A stretch of DNA of 23,989 bases from Ophiothrix spiculata (GCA_000969725.1 JXSR01S007753.1); one strand, 5' to 3'. Numbered from the stretch's first letter, positions 9,701 through 18,384 are shown. Notes: generated by a model from the letters alone, not told the origin. Numbers and translations are program-made.

Positions 9701-12700
9701 TAAAGTGTGCAACTTTGGTTTCAGAAATTTGGAAATTTCAACTACTAATAACTCATGAAAAACATACAAAATCATAAACTCTTACGGTTTCTGAAACAGT
9801 GCATGGGAGATTTTTAAATATACTTGATTTTGGTTAACCATTGTATTCCCTATTCTTTAAGATAACATATCTGTCATAACATATCTGTTTGATTCTTTTC
9901 TAAATCGTACGTTAATGGGCAACACAGCATACTTACCAACTTACTTTTTACACTCGATGAGTAAGCTTTTACAATAGTTAATATAAATGGTATAGCATTC
10001 CCCTTTATAATGCATTTTTTCGAGGGGTAATAAAATGTACATAACGCATCTGTTGCAGCACTAGCGTAACATATACTTTATTGACATTAATATGCTTGCA
10101 AATGTTTACTTTAAAAACACATTTTTGTTTTCTTAATATATTATATAACACCAAAGTCAGTCTGATTGAACACATTTGGTAACGTCCATCTACTTCATTA
10201 TTTCTACAGTTTCTTGACCATTTGAAAAATGATAACATATCTGTTCGCATCATTTACGACATGCAATAAAAAAGCTGTTGTAATAAAATAATGACTCGAT
10301 GTTACAAAGTTTTATAGTTTTTAATTAGAGCCTAACTCAGACTGTTAAAATGTACACATTGTATGTGACCCGCATGCATGTGAAAAGAGTGGGACTGCAC
10401 TGTATAGAACGTAACATGGCTGGCGACATGGGTAAAACAAGGGTAATGCATTTTTCGATTAATATTTTTTACTATTTCCCTCTAATTTAATGCATGTTAC
10501 TAATGTGACTCTTGTCTACAAACTAAACAACTGAAATCATTTATAATAGGCTTAACAAATCTAAACAAGATGCATATATGTCAGCGACACGAAAATGGCA
10601 AAGTTGCATGCTTTATCGGAGAATAGCGCAATTATTTTTTTCAATCTGAGTGCGCTATAATAACCCCTAATATACTTTGCATTCTGATCAATCAAAATAT
10701 AGCCAAAAAGTGGGGAAATCAAATAATGGACTCGTGCATGCAGTGTAGCAAATATTTACAAACAAAACTGCTATAATCGTACATGTCAGACTCGCCTACA
10801 AATGGATATGTAGCATATTTCACAGGAATCATAGCTAATTTTATATTTTTCTCATAATGTTGTTTTTTAATGTTTTTTCACCATATTTAACCCCAATTTC
10901 TTATTGTTAATAACAGTTCCACTATTGTTCATTATGTAGTCTGATTTGCCTAACAATGGGTGTATAATGTGACCAATATCAAGTTGAAAGCTTTCTTCTT
11001 TTAAAAAAATACACTGGTGTTATTCAAAAATTGCTCTTTCACATGTTTTTAGAAAATTATAGCACTTTTTGAATGTTCCCATGCCTGAACGACACCTTTT
11101 GATGTAAATGTGCAATATTTGTACCATTTTGAAAGTGTAATTATACAAATATTAACTGCTTATGAGTGTAATGGTAAAAATATACCACCCCAAATTTCAC
11201 GAGCCGATAGGCGAGTGAAATGGAACAATCAATCTTTCAATGAGGGTTTGTATATTTTTACCATCACACGAATATAAGCAGTTAATACCCCAATTTGAGC
11301 TCCATGGCCGACGACGCCATTACACGGGCCAGTATACAAAGCCTGGTATCTCCCCTCTATATCTATGGATATAACTCATCTATAGATTCTAGTCATTTGA
11401 TAACACATTGAAGGGGGACAGCATCAATATCACTATCATGTTCCTTGTGAAAATTCCTTTCTTGAAATGTATACTTTTATTAACTTTAAGCACTTTGTTA
11501 CAAAGTTATGGCACAAAATAAACTTTAAAACGTAAAATTGAGTAACGAACTTTACCCCCTTTAAACTATTGTATTTACCCATAACCCATGTAGCAAAAAG
11601 CAATAGGTCCCTACTGTACACTGTAGTTGTGATATACTATCAAACAGATAAAGGTGATAGCAAAGACTATCAAACGGATTATAGTGATAGTAAAAATGAC
11701 AAATGGTCAGTGTTACAATCTTACCAATCAAATGACTAGAATCTATGGATGAGTTATATAAAAATAAATAACGGCTACCAAAGTGACTATCTTCTGAAAC
11801 CACGCTTTCCTATCTGCCGGTCTGCTGGAAGGAGAGTCCTGATAAACCTCCCAGAGGCATGGGATATCCAATAAACATAGCTTGGAAACAAAGTTTACAG
11901 AACCCAATTGTCCAAGATTACCCATTCAAGCCTCTATAAAATCTAAAAAGACCTCATCTTTGGGTGTGTGTTTGTGTGCACTAACTCCTCAAAATATATG
12001 AAATAAAAATTGTAATTGTTTCTTGTTTATAGCGGGTTGGCGCACAGCGGTAGTTCCCTCGCCTTGCTTTGAGGCGCTTTGTGTGCATTTGGTTTTCAGT
12101 CCACAGGTTTTTCTTCGGGTACTCCAGTCTTCCTCCTGCATTCAAAACTGAATTTAAAAAACATATTGGAACCCTGTTGAAGATAAGCTTATTTAATTGC
12201 ACCAAGTACCAAGTTGGGTTTCCTTGGCGAAAGCATAAACAAGGTGATTTTTTTTATCTTGCAGGCAATATTTGGTACAGGTGACTATTTACAAGCAGTA
12301 ACCACCACCGCTAATGTAGGATTTGTAAGGGCTGCCACCAACCAGGTAAGGTGGGATGCAAACAAACATGTTCATACCAGGAGTGTATTTTAACAATGCT
12401 GCTCTGTATGTTTATTAAGGTCAAATATCAGTTGTTAGTTAGGAAGCTTCGAAATGTAGGTAAATTGTGCAGTATTAGGAGAGTATTTCACTAAAGCTTT
12501 CAAAAAAATAAAACTTTCTCTGTGGTTTGAAAAATGCAAAACTTTGTTGAATCATATATTGGCTGATTTAGCTTTGTTTAACACCCTCGGAAAATGAATA
12601 CCAATATAGCAAGAGCCTAACAAATTTACAGGAGACCATCTGTGTACGGGTTAAGTGTACCCATTTGTCAGAATCTGACAACATCGCGATTTTAATACAG

Positions 12701-13955
12701 CAAATTAAACACAACCACACACACATCCCTCACACCTCGCCAGGGAAAACCTAGGGTTTCTGGCACCTGGATAAAACAAAAAGAAAAACTGGCACCATTA
12801 AACAAGCTGTGCAAAAAATAACAAAGTCCTATATATAAATTGTCAACAAATTTACATTTCTCTTCATAAGAATGAAGCAGTAAGTGGAGAAACATAAATG
12901 CCTTCATAGCTCTGATGACATGCCTGCTTAATGAAGTGGAGGTCCAAGGTTCACAGGGGTAAAGGCTAAACATATCTGGTTGTGTTTAAAAATGTATGAA
13001 CATTAGACAGCTACACAGCCACCGGAAAGTATTTCTGCGGAGAAAACGTCATATCGTCGGCCCCACGACAAGACCTCGTATCTCCAAAAAGTAAAATGTT
13101 CAATATCGGCAAAAACGTTTCTGGCCTTGAAATAGTCTACTAAATTACTATCTTTTTGACCTAAATAAATTTATTACACCTTTGAAATGGTTTTTATCAT
13201 TGTGGTTATCATTAAGGTATTTATATGTTTAAAGCAAGAAAAATAACAAAAAAGTAGGTTTTATGTCTGATTATTCAGATACGGGGTTTTTGTATAAAAA
13301 AGTGAACATTGGAATGTTATTATATGTCTTGCGCAAAAACCTCGTATCTGAAAGAAAAGATACAAGGTTTTGTCATTACATTTGGAAAATTAGGTCACCA
13401 GTGGGTTTAGGATGAAGATAGACTTACCAGATTTTGTCACAAGAAACTTTGACTTCCCAGCTGCAAAATGGTACCAAAAACTCATTTTGACCAAAATGTG
13501 AGATACGAGGTTTTGTCATGGGGCCGACAATATGCTTTTGAGTAAATAAAGTACCTAAACAAACAGGATTTACATAGGACTTCTAGTGTCAAAATGGTCG
13601 ATTTCATAAGACATTTTCTCCATGGAAATACAAGTCGTCATTTAGTTCATCATTAATTGTTATTCCTTGTATTCTTTGTATTTTTTTTACTTAGGGTGTC
13701 AACTTTACAGTTCACGTACACCAATCTAGAGCTCTTACAGAGAAAAAGCAAACAACAGCAATATGTGAAACACCAAAGCATGATGCAAAGTCGTCATCTA
13801 GTTCATCATTATCAACGTCAATATCCGTGTCTACGTTAATATCAGACCCAACCAGCAACAGCACGGCATCAAGCTCGTTATCAAACCTCTCGTTAGCTGA
13901 TGGGAAGTTTGACGTTAATACCAAGCAGCTCACATCACCCATTTCTGTTAAGTAA
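667..13955 (+). CDS. C7orf25: C7orf25 / UPF0415 (DUF1308) orthologue, C-terminal part, five exons
   Basis: The coding sequence is the join of 667-776, 2430-2622, 3592-3776, 12265-12345 and 13695-13955. Every junction is AG/GT and all phases agree (2 leading bases, then 0, 1, 0, 0), giving 275 residues plus a split codon. Recognition rests on conserved blocks I know from animal C7orf25: VNLDVTTLIALVSELTHGG, ELAEQER, KELYAC, ALKDFQ, LSERA, IFGTGD and GFVRAATNQG, in the right order. The protein family is of uncharacterised function. The hydrophobic-DVTTLIAL segment and the later FGTGD...A...G block look like PIN-nuclease-like strands; that is my inference. The protein ends in a Ser/Thr-rich low-complexity tail of about 60 residues that I do not remember from vertebrate proteins. 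The N-terminal half is missing because its exons lie before base 1. The fourth intron is 8.5 kb and filled with transposons; the stop is TAA at 13953. Confidence 0.92.
1062..1570. repeat. two diverged direct repeats, ~300 bp period
   Basis: AATTTTGATC(C/T)AAACGGAG at 1096 recurs at 1395. TTAAGGAAA, ACCATYA, GGGTKGCTYAAAAAGTG and ATGAYGTCAGTCGTT follow in the same order in both units, with the offset growing from 299 to 312 bp. Short ORFs across them are not conserved in frame between units, so they are non-coding. Confidence 0.75.
1793..1930. repeat. short tandem units inside the Helitron-like element, with a poly-G tract
   Basis: 'Taagcctacggg' (or a variant), followed by an A-rich stretch and 'ctcaaaa...aatgac', occurs about three times at 60-75 bp spacing. 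The first unit is followed by a run of about 17 G near 1838-1854, which is likely to be length-variable. Confidence 0.5.
2047..2429. other. intron, nothing recognised
   Basis: AT-rich intron between the Helitron-like 3' end and the exon b acceptor; no exon, repeat or RNA gene was seen. Confidence 0.5.
2430..2622 (+). CDS. C7orf25: C7orf25 orthologue, exon b
   Basis: The acceptor is atttttcag before 2430 and the donor is G|gtgagt at 2623. It begins NTLAMSGEID in phase 0. The ATG at 2442 is internal, because the four codons upstream of it are open back to the splice site and resemble the family. It carries the most conserved block, VNLDVTTLIALVSELTHGG, then ELAEQERLRPLLPDL. It ends with the first base of a Gly codon. 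Confidence 0.93.
2756..2826. repeat. 71-bp imperfect hairpin in intron
   Basis: ATTGTTTTGGACTGAG at 2756 pairs with CTCAGTCCAAAACAAT ending at 2826. The arms continue imperfectly to a short loop around CGGGAGCTGCACTCCG. It is probably a small MITE or a foldback remnant. The short ORFs over it are artefacts. Confidence 0.65.
2827..3591. other. intron, nothing recognised
   Basis: AT-rich intron up to the exon c acceptor. No exon or clear element was seen. Confidence 0.5.
3592..3776 (+). CDS. C7orf25: C7orf25 orthologue, exon c
   Basis: The acceptor is tttctctgcag before 3592 and the donor is AAG|gtagga at 3777. The exon finishes the split Gly codon and continues KELYACHTALKDFQNIL, then ARAKELLPRIQ and CLSERAKLLEGSNK. 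This is the exon whose 3' two-thirds, and in one case whose full length, is repeated as decayed copies downstream to about 5071. Only this copy has an open frame together with both splice sites in the right phase. Confidence 0.93.
3800..4115. mobile_element. TTAA-type MITE inserted in exon c copy B
   Basis: TTAA at 3800-3803 and at 4112-4115 flank inverted ends CTCTTTAACTC and GAGTGAAAGAG. Removing the element and one TTAA gives 'cagaatactttaaagacaatagc' (two 10-11 base halves, cagaatacttt and aaagacaatagc), the same length as the matching stretch of the other copies. That is an in-window empty site. TTAA duplication is typical of piggyBac-like and Kolobok-like elements. The interior has imperfect GCCACTCACAGTGGC and GCCGCTCAGAGCGG hairpins and no ORF. 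Confidence 0.8.
4118..4246 (+). pseudogene. exon c copy B: 43 open codons with an intact donor
   Basis: In the exon c frame this copy is open for 43 codons, including EELLPRIQLV, DCLSER and LLEGSNKV, and ends AKG-type at AAG|gtagga exactly like exon c. It lacks the exon's first third and its own acceptor. A cryptic acceptor, ttttattacag, sits at 4091-4101 inside the adjacent MITE. Using it would give stops in either phase supplied by exons b or c (TGA after exon b, TAG after exon c), so I call the copy non-functional. Confidence 0.75.
4460..4655 (+). pseudogene. exon c copy D: full-length, with acceptor and donor, frame broken
   Basis: After gtagtgcag the copy starts GTAAAGAGCTGTATGCTTGC, as exon c does, and ends AAAAG|gtaag. 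A roughly 17-bp insertion (around 'ggcagtggtaagaaag') shifts the frame and a TGA follows within the conserved GPNE region. It is the only copy that retains the exon's 5' end, so the duplication history involved units of more than one length. Confidence 0.8.
4718..5035 (-). mobile_element. tRNA-derived SINE (minus strand), inserted in exon c copy E
   Basis: Read on the minus strand, the head holds a pol III A box TGGCCTAGCGGTA (5012-5024) and, about 40 bp on, a B box GGTTCGAATC (4963-4972). A tRNA-unrelated body follows, with 'gctcctctccacccaggtg' and 'gggtaccggc', a pattern I associate with SINEs of marine invertebrates. The flanking direct repeats AGAGAGCAAG (4708-4717) and AGAGAGAAAG (5036-5045) are a near-perfect 10-bp target duplication. 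Joining the flanks restores the exon-copy sequence. It is not a tRNA gene, because the ends do not form an acceptor stem. Confidence 0.85.
5165..5560. repeat. imperfect tandem repeat, about 143 bp, two and a half units
   Basis: GGTTTTGACACCCAAGGATTT occurs at about 5172 and GGTTTTGACACCCAAGGATT at 5315. Each is followed by TGAACACATTTTCAAAAC and then by a (T)GA(C/T)GTCATC block and TACTGTTTTCTGATTGG (or a variant). A third, 5'-truncated unit begins near 5460. The first unit contains a perfect TGACGTCA palindrome (5218-5225) that is mutated in the others. Confidence 0.8.
5561..5958. other. intron, 3' flank of the transposase relic
   Basis: AT-rich sequence. It should contain the 3' end of the Transib-like element, but I could not find a convincing terminal repeat there. 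Confidence 0.4.
6678..6979. mobile_element. MITE inserted in the transposase relic
   Basis: The left end GGCCTAAAAAAATG...TTTGTTTGCCCTCC at 6678-6705 is repeated inverted as GGAGGACAAACAAAC...TTTTTTAGGCC ending at 6979. The 302-bp element separates the transposase blocks YGLCPLH and WICCFE, which are nearly contiguous in intact relatives. The ends resemble those of the element at 365-632 (GGCCNAAAA), so both may be Harbinger-like. Flanks here (TTT and TAA on the + strand) are too diverged to prove a TWA duplication. There is no ORF. Confidence 0.75.
8135..8149. repeat. 15-bp poly-C tract at a frameshift in the relic
   Basis: Fifteen C on the + strand coincide with the point where the minus-strand transposase reading changes frame, between the ANIYPTYND block and the VPLQDLLDHT block. 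Slippage, or a miscounted homopolymer in the assembly, would explain that shift. Confidence 0.6.
8898..9693. other. leader of the transposase relic and intron, no gene seen
   Basis: It contains the presumed transposon 5' untranslated part up to about 9261, then AT-rich intron. Short ORFs on both strands show no family features. Confidence 0.4.
9255..9261 (-). repeat. possible 5' terminus of the Transib-like element
   Basis: On the minus strand this reads CACAATG, matching the CACWATG-type start of Transib ends (and resembling the RAG heptamer CACAGTG). It lies 358 bp upstream of the transposase ATG, a plausible leader length. I found no matching inverted copy at the other side and no clear 5-bp target duplication. 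A 7-mer can occur by chance. Confidence 0.25.
9694..10623. repeat. 0.93-kb inverted-repeat-bounded segment
   Basis: TTTTCCGATAAAGTGTGCAA (9694) and TTGCATGCTTTATCGGAGAA (ending 10623) are inverted copies; over 25 bases 22 pair. Between them 'aacatatctg' recurs (about 9866, 9882 and 10234). It is likely a decayed non-autonomous DNA element. The true ends may lie further out and no target duplication was found. Confidence 0.5.
10624..11150. other. intron, nothing recognised
   Basis: AT-rich; no exon, RNA gene or clear repeat was seen. Confidence 0.5.
11151..11286. mobile_element. 136-bp foldback MITE
   Basis: ATTAACTGCTTAT...AATGGTAAAAATATA at the left pairs with TATATTTTTACCAT...ATAAGCAGTTAAT at the right. 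A nested hairpin TTTCACGAGCC/GGCGAGTGAAA lies in the middle. TTAA occurs at both extremities (11152-11155 and 11282-11285), so a TTAA or TA duplication is possible. Confidence 0.75.
11370..11758. mobile_element. 389-bp inverted-repeat element (MITE)
   Basis: TATAACTCATCTATAGATTC (11370) continuing to TAGTCATTTGA is complementary to TCAAATGACTAGAATC...GAGTTATA ending at 11758, with about one mismatch in 31 bases. The middle carries short direct repeats of 'tatcaaacrgat...gtgatag' (11636-11690). No ORF of note is present. Confidence 0.75.
12032..12170 (+). mobile_element. second tRNA-derived SINE fragment, decayed
   Basis: GCGGGTTGGCGCACAGCGGTAG at 12032 (first 20 bases considered) is a tRNA-like head with an A box carrying a two-base insertion. 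GGTTTTCAGTCC about 40 bp on is a decayed B box. 'Ttcttcgggtactccagtc' and 'ttcctcctgc' then follow, a body type seen in invertebrate SINEs. It ends about 95 bp before exon d. Its sequence differs from the SINE at 4718-5035, so it belongs to another family. The 3' end is approximate. Confidence 0.6.
12265..12345 (+). CDS. C7orf25: C7orf25 orthologue, exon d
   Basis: An 81-bp, 27-codon exon in phase 0 between the acceptor ttatcttgcag and the donor CAG|gtaagg. It reads AIFGTGDYLQAV and ends GFVRAATNQ. It was too short to be found as a long ORF; it was identified by its match to the conserved FGTGD...GFVRAA block and by its splice sites. It lies about 8.5 kb from exon c. Confidence 0.92.
12346..13050. 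other. intron, nothing recognised
   Basis: AT-rich intron. The ~93-codon minus-strand ORF at 12692-12973 shows no domain features and is probably chance. Confidence 0.5.
13051..13533. mobile_element. 483-bp inverted-repeat element with repeated GATACGAGGTTTTGTC motif
   Basis: ATATCGTCGGCCCCACGACA (13051) continuing AGACCTCGTATCTC is inverted at 13500-13533 (GAGATACGAGGTTTTGTCAT then GGGGCCGACAATAT). Variants of GATACGAGGTTTTGTC also occur internally near 13278 and as a head-to-head pair near 13340-13377. No coding capacity is seen. Confidence 0.75.
13695..13955 (+). CDS. C7orf25: C7orf25 orthologue, terminal coding exon e
   Basis: The acceptor is ttttttttacttag before 13695 and the frame runs 86 codons to TAA. 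It starts GVNFTVHVHQSRALTEKK, matching the last conserved block (GVxFxVxxHQxRALTE) of the family. About 65 residues follow that are rich in Ser and Thr, including a run of six Ser, and end SPISVK. This tail is low complexity and probably disordered. Confidence 0.88.
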   Translation, partial: GVNFTVHVHQSRALTEKKQTTAICETPKHDAKSSSSSSLSTSISVSTLISDPTSNSTASSSLSNLSLADGKFDVNTKQLTSPISVK

Positions 13956-13992
13956 TTTAGCTGTTATTAATTGGGATCAGTTTGGTCTCATT

Positions 13993-14808
13993 TTAAGGTG
14001 GTTTGAGTAAGACTTGATGCTGGTGACCTAGGTCACCGACTCTTCCCTTCCAATGGTCAAAGTGAACAAGCCATATAGTTTCATGGTAAAAGCTTTGAGT
14101 TGACCAAACAATTAATGCTTTGAGAATTAGTTTAAATTCTTGAATGATCAGTGACTTTAAAACTAAGTAGTGAGCTGTAAGCGTACTTTCTCATGTTTTT
14201 CAAGTGCAAGTTTTTCTTTGCACACAAAATGGTAAAATTTGCTATATTTTAAAAATATTACAAGGTTTCCTCAACTTAGTGGTTTATTACTTTTTTAATA
14301 TTAGAAGCACTGAAATGCAAAGGGAAAATATATTTTAGAAATATTAACAACTGAAAAGTTTTGTAAGTTATCAGCGATGAAGTCATCAGCAGCAGTTGTT
14401 ACACACATTGGCCTGTATTCACGAAAGGAGAATATCTTTATTCTAGGAATAATTTTATAGTTACTTAATTGATGATGTCAGTTGGTATTTTTACAGACAA
14501 ATTATTCCAGGCTTTATAAATCCAACTTAGTTTGGGACTGTGGATTAATTCAGTCTAGTTGAAGAAATACTTATTCAGAATAAAGTTATGCCTAGAGTCT
14601 GTCTCCTATTAAGCTGGAGAATGTGCACGACTTAACACATGTAATGCAAGATTATATCAAATTTCATGATAACGTATCATTTTAACTTCGGAGAATAAGT
14701 CATAACTCCCTCTTTCAGAAATGCTGTCCGCCCATACGAAACTCTTTTTTATATCAAATAACTATACAATCAATTCAGACTTATGATATCTTGCTCAAAC
14801 CACCTTAA
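13993..14808. mobile_element. TTAA-flanked non-autonomous element in the presumed 3' UTR
   Basis: TTAAGGTGGTTTGAGTAAGA (13993-14012) and TCTTGCTCAAACCACCTTAA (14789-14808) are inverted with one mismatch in 20. Both extremities are TTAA, the piggyBac/Kolobok-type target site. The element is 816 bp including TTAA and has no transposase ORF. It starts 37 bp after the C7orf25 stop codon. Confidence 0.8.
14579..14584 (+). promoter_or_regulatory. candidate poly(A) signal AATAAA
   Basis: This is the first AATAAA downstream of the stop at 13955, and it lies inside the TTAA element. Whether it is used cannot be seen; other AATAAA sites follow further downstream. Confidence 0.3.
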
Positions 14809-15730
14809 TATAAAATGTGAGAGTAAAGCTCACTAGATATATATTCTTGTAAGGCAATCCTCCCACTTTTGCAACTGAATATGGTTAAATATACTTAAAC
14901 CTTGAAGTACAAAGTAATCAGCTGATTATTGCACATAAACCATTATGAGCCATACAGGCCAAAAAATAGTCCATTTACAATGCACCAAATCTTGATGAAT
15001 ATTCAAATGAACTTGTTTTCAAGGTTGTCCATGTGGTAGCAACAAAATGTTGTAGAATACAAGGGATATGCTATGGATCTCATCATAGTCTGATTTCTTG
15101 TTTTGTACTTCCAGGTTGACAGAGTATCTATAGACAAATCTGACAAAGCACTCTCGAAAGACCGCCCTCTTGCGTCGCCGCCATTACGGGGGGCCAATTT
15201 AGTAATTGTCACCATATATAATACATTGAGATGTCAGTATTTTAGGCCTATCCCTCAACATATCTATGTCCATCTTAAAATCGAACTCTTCTTTTTACTG
15301 AATGAAATTACTGCTGAATTATGTGGTTGCTAAAATATGCAATTTGACGTGCGTTGTAAGAACGCTGTTCTAAAAGCACGCGTTTGTTATTTACGCGCGG
15401 CAGCTTTGTTGGATATTCACGAGCGTGCCATTCATAATTGGACATGTTGAACCGTTTTTTGATACGTTTTAGTTATGTTACCAAACTGAAACTAATATCC
15501 TATATGAAGATGGTATAATAATAAACGCGAGCAGTGACTATTGGGTAGGCTAAGTTTAATGATTGGAATCCTGTGAACAATAAACTTTATAGGCCCACTA
15601 TGTACGCACCCCGGTAAACACACTTCAACATGATTTTTGAAACTTATCCATAATATTGCTACTGAACAATGTAGGCCTATTATAGACAAAATGTGTTTGG
15701 CTAGTTTCGGAACATCGCGTACCTCTAGCC
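14809..15730. other. downstream flank, no gene supported
   Basis: AT-rich with a CpG-richer patch around 15340-15430. A minus-strand ATG at 15182-15184 (MAATQEGG...) stops after 18 codons. I do not call a gene. Confidence 0.4.
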
Positions 15731-17041
15731 AACGTTGGCAGGTAAAAACCGGGGCGGTTTTAACCGCATGGTAAAAACCGGTTTAAACCTGGTTAAAACC
15801 GGGAGGTTTTTGCCACCCTTTTTGCCACCCTTTTTGGCAAAAACTGGATAAAACCTAAAAATGTGAAAAATAAGTAAATAAAACACTACAAATTTGTTGC
15901 AATTGTTTAGTAAAACACTGAAACACAACAAATCTTGCCTTTTATGTTTTAAGGTAGAAGGGGGGATTAATTTTTTAAAAATAAATAAATATAAGAGAAA
16001 CTTAAGTCTTTTGGTAAGTAATTACATGGTATACCACGAAATATTGAAAAATAATACCATTACCAATTTCAAATTTCATGCATATTAATTACCTAATTTG
16101 CATATTTAATTAACGCAAATCACACAAACTTTGAAAAAATGTAACTCTGCAATGGAACATCACAAGAAGTTGGTTGAGGTGTCAAATGAAAGCTCTTGAA
16201 AAGATCTATCCATTGGTCTACTTTGGCGACCAAAGGTAATCTGTGCTACCTGAATTTTAGGGAATCTGACCATGGATAGAAAAGTACAAATTATTTTGTA
16301 TTCAAAGTAGACCAAAGGACAGCACTTGGTATATAAAGCTTAGCAAAGTTTCAGGGGGTGTACTTTTTCCCAGCACATTTTTTCTAAGATTGCCAATTCC
16401 TGAAAAATTAAATGCAATAAAAATGCGTTTTAGGAAAAATTGTAAATTTTGCATTAAAAAAAATGAAAATCATAGTTATCATATGTCCAAAATTAGTCTT
16501 AATGAAGAATATTAAATACAATTTAGATAACAACATCAATATAATGTGGATGGCTCACCATTGATTTTAATAATTTTGGAAAATATCCAAAAATGCCTAA
16601 CATTGCTTGGTAAAAACAATAACAATGGAAAACACAAGAAATTAAATACTTGTATTTTCTATAGAAGCGATTTATGAATAAAAATTGTCGTAATTAGCAA
16701 ATGTTTGACAAGTCATAACCTTTAAATGGAATGCCAGATTTCAGTCAAATAAAAAGCAAACTACAGCTTGAAGTCTTATTTCTTTATGACAGAAAAGAAG
16801 AAAAATGAACTTTTCACCACCAAATACCCTGCCACTTTAATACTGGAACATACGTAGATGGAATTGATACTCTGTAGTAATATTATTTCCGAGGTCAATG
16901 CTATGAACATGTGAAAATCGGATTTGAATATCGGTCAATGAAATTTTGCCGGTTAAAACCAGTATTTGCCGGTTTTAACCAGGTTTTAACCATTTCCGGC
17001 AAAAACTAGTTTTAGCCGGCTAAAAGCCAACCCTGCCGGGC
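15731..17041. mobile_element. 1.3-kb non-autonomous element with AACCGG/GGTTTTAACC-rich ends
   Basis: The left end reads GTTGGCAGGTAAAAACCGG; the right end, reverse-complemented, reads GGGTTGGCTTTTAGCCGG. Both 100-bp ends are packed with GGTTTTAACC, AAAACCGG and CCGGCAAAAAC blocks in inverted arrangement (15740-15850 and 16945-17030), while the interior is plain AT-rich DNA without ORFs. Clustered subterminal motifs around an empty core fit a non-autonomous DNA transposon. I do not assign a superfamily, and exact ends are uncertain by some bases. Confidence 0.65.
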
Positions 17042-18384
17042 AGGCCTAAAGCATGTTTTTCTTTTAAATCTTTTGAAAATAACAAAATAATAAAATCGGA
17101 AACATTTATTATGGTAGTAGGCCTAGTCATACGGATGCGTTAGTGTTTTCCTGTTTTCGAATCATCTGTTAAAATTAACGGAGTTTTTAGCTAGAAACAT
17201 TATGTTTTGTCTTTTTAATAACATTTTCAAAGTAAGCAGATCCCATTTTTTCAAGAAGGTGCAAAAAAGAATATCAAAAATTTGACGGCTTCAGCTTTAA
17301 AAGTGACAACTTGAATCATTTACGCAACTTCCGCTATCATCATTGGCTTTTAGTAAGTTCAAGTTCAAGTTTCCACGAGTATCACGACATTGAACATTTA
17401 TTTTTCGCTAAAGCTTTCATTTATAATGCAAGTGAATTTATATACTATCCTATATATATTTTTTAAAAATACAACCGAAAACTCCAAGAAAACCCATGAA
17501 AATTAATACCGATCCGCATATACAACGTATAAGGTATACAAAAGTGGCCCCAGATGACCCCCCTCAATGGCGGACGCAACAGCGCCACACACGGTTGAGA
17601 CAAATCAACATGCGCGGTCGGATTCATCATAGCTAGATGCTATATCTACCTGTCTCAAGTAAGATACAACTAAGCCATTCTTTGTGGTGGTCTAAAACAT
17701 TACATGTGGATTGATTATTTCCATTCCAATAATTTTGAGTAAAATATCCAGTATCAGAAACAGATGACTATTAGATTCTTTTTAGCAAAATCAGACAAAA
17801 AGCATGTTCAAGTTCAGGGTGGAATCATTGAAAAGTATGTAATGTTTTGTTAAGTTACAGATGACCATTGACAAGAATGGCCCAATTGCTATTCCTGATC
17901 TATGATGACACAGTCGTTGATTTCTTCCTTTTACAAAGATTCTTAGTCTGACAATAACTCTTAATGTAATAAATTTGCCTGTTTCTTATCCACTATGCAC
18001 CTGGTATCACATCATGCCTCGACCGAATCTCTCCAGCCTGTCCTGTCAGCAGAGTTGCTCTCCTAGATTCTCCCCTTCTTTCCTGAAAAAAAAAAAACTA
18101 AATTTTCATTACTTCAAAATGTCAGAAGTCTATAAGTTTGTGGTAATCTGCATATATAGGTTAAATTCTTTAAAAAAATATTACCATGGCCAAATCATCT
18201 TGTGAGTGCAAGAAAGTTGTATCTGTAATATGGCTGCCTTATTGAAATATTTGTTTAACACCTTGTCACTAGAATGCAACAAATCCTCAGAATTGTTCTG
18301 CCATTTGTCAGTGGCTCTTGAAATGGTTCTTGAGGTAACTTGGTTCATCAGGTGACATCATCAACTGAAGAACCTTTTAAGAGC
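17042..18384. other. intergenic or downstream DNA; small CpG-rich patch
   Basis: Mostly AT-rich and featureless. The stretch 17510-17660 is richer in CpG and has ATGGCGGACGC at 17567 opening a 21-codon frame that ends at 17632, then a good donor-like CAA|gtaaga at 17659. This could be a first exon with an upstream ORF, but nothing downstream supports it. Confidence 0.3.

Noticed and set aside
12692-12973. 93-codon minus-strand ORF
   Set aside because: No domain, no splice context, low-complexity composition; chance opening in an intron.
13712-13942. Acidic minus-strand ORF opposite exon e
   Set aside because: It is the complement of the Ser/Thr-rich coding exon, a shadow of the real frame.
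15103-15215. Apparent exon after an acceptor-like tttgtacttccag at about 15114, and a minus-strand ATGGCGGCG start
   Set aside because: C7orf25 already ends in a good stop at 13955, the reading has no family similarity, and the minus-strand frame stops after 18 codons.
17567-17660. Possible first exon of another gene (ATGGCGGACGC, CpG-rich, donor-like gtaaga)
   Set aside because: The frame closes after 21 codons before the donor, and no continuing exon is seen in the remaining 6 kb. Kept only as a low-confidence note.
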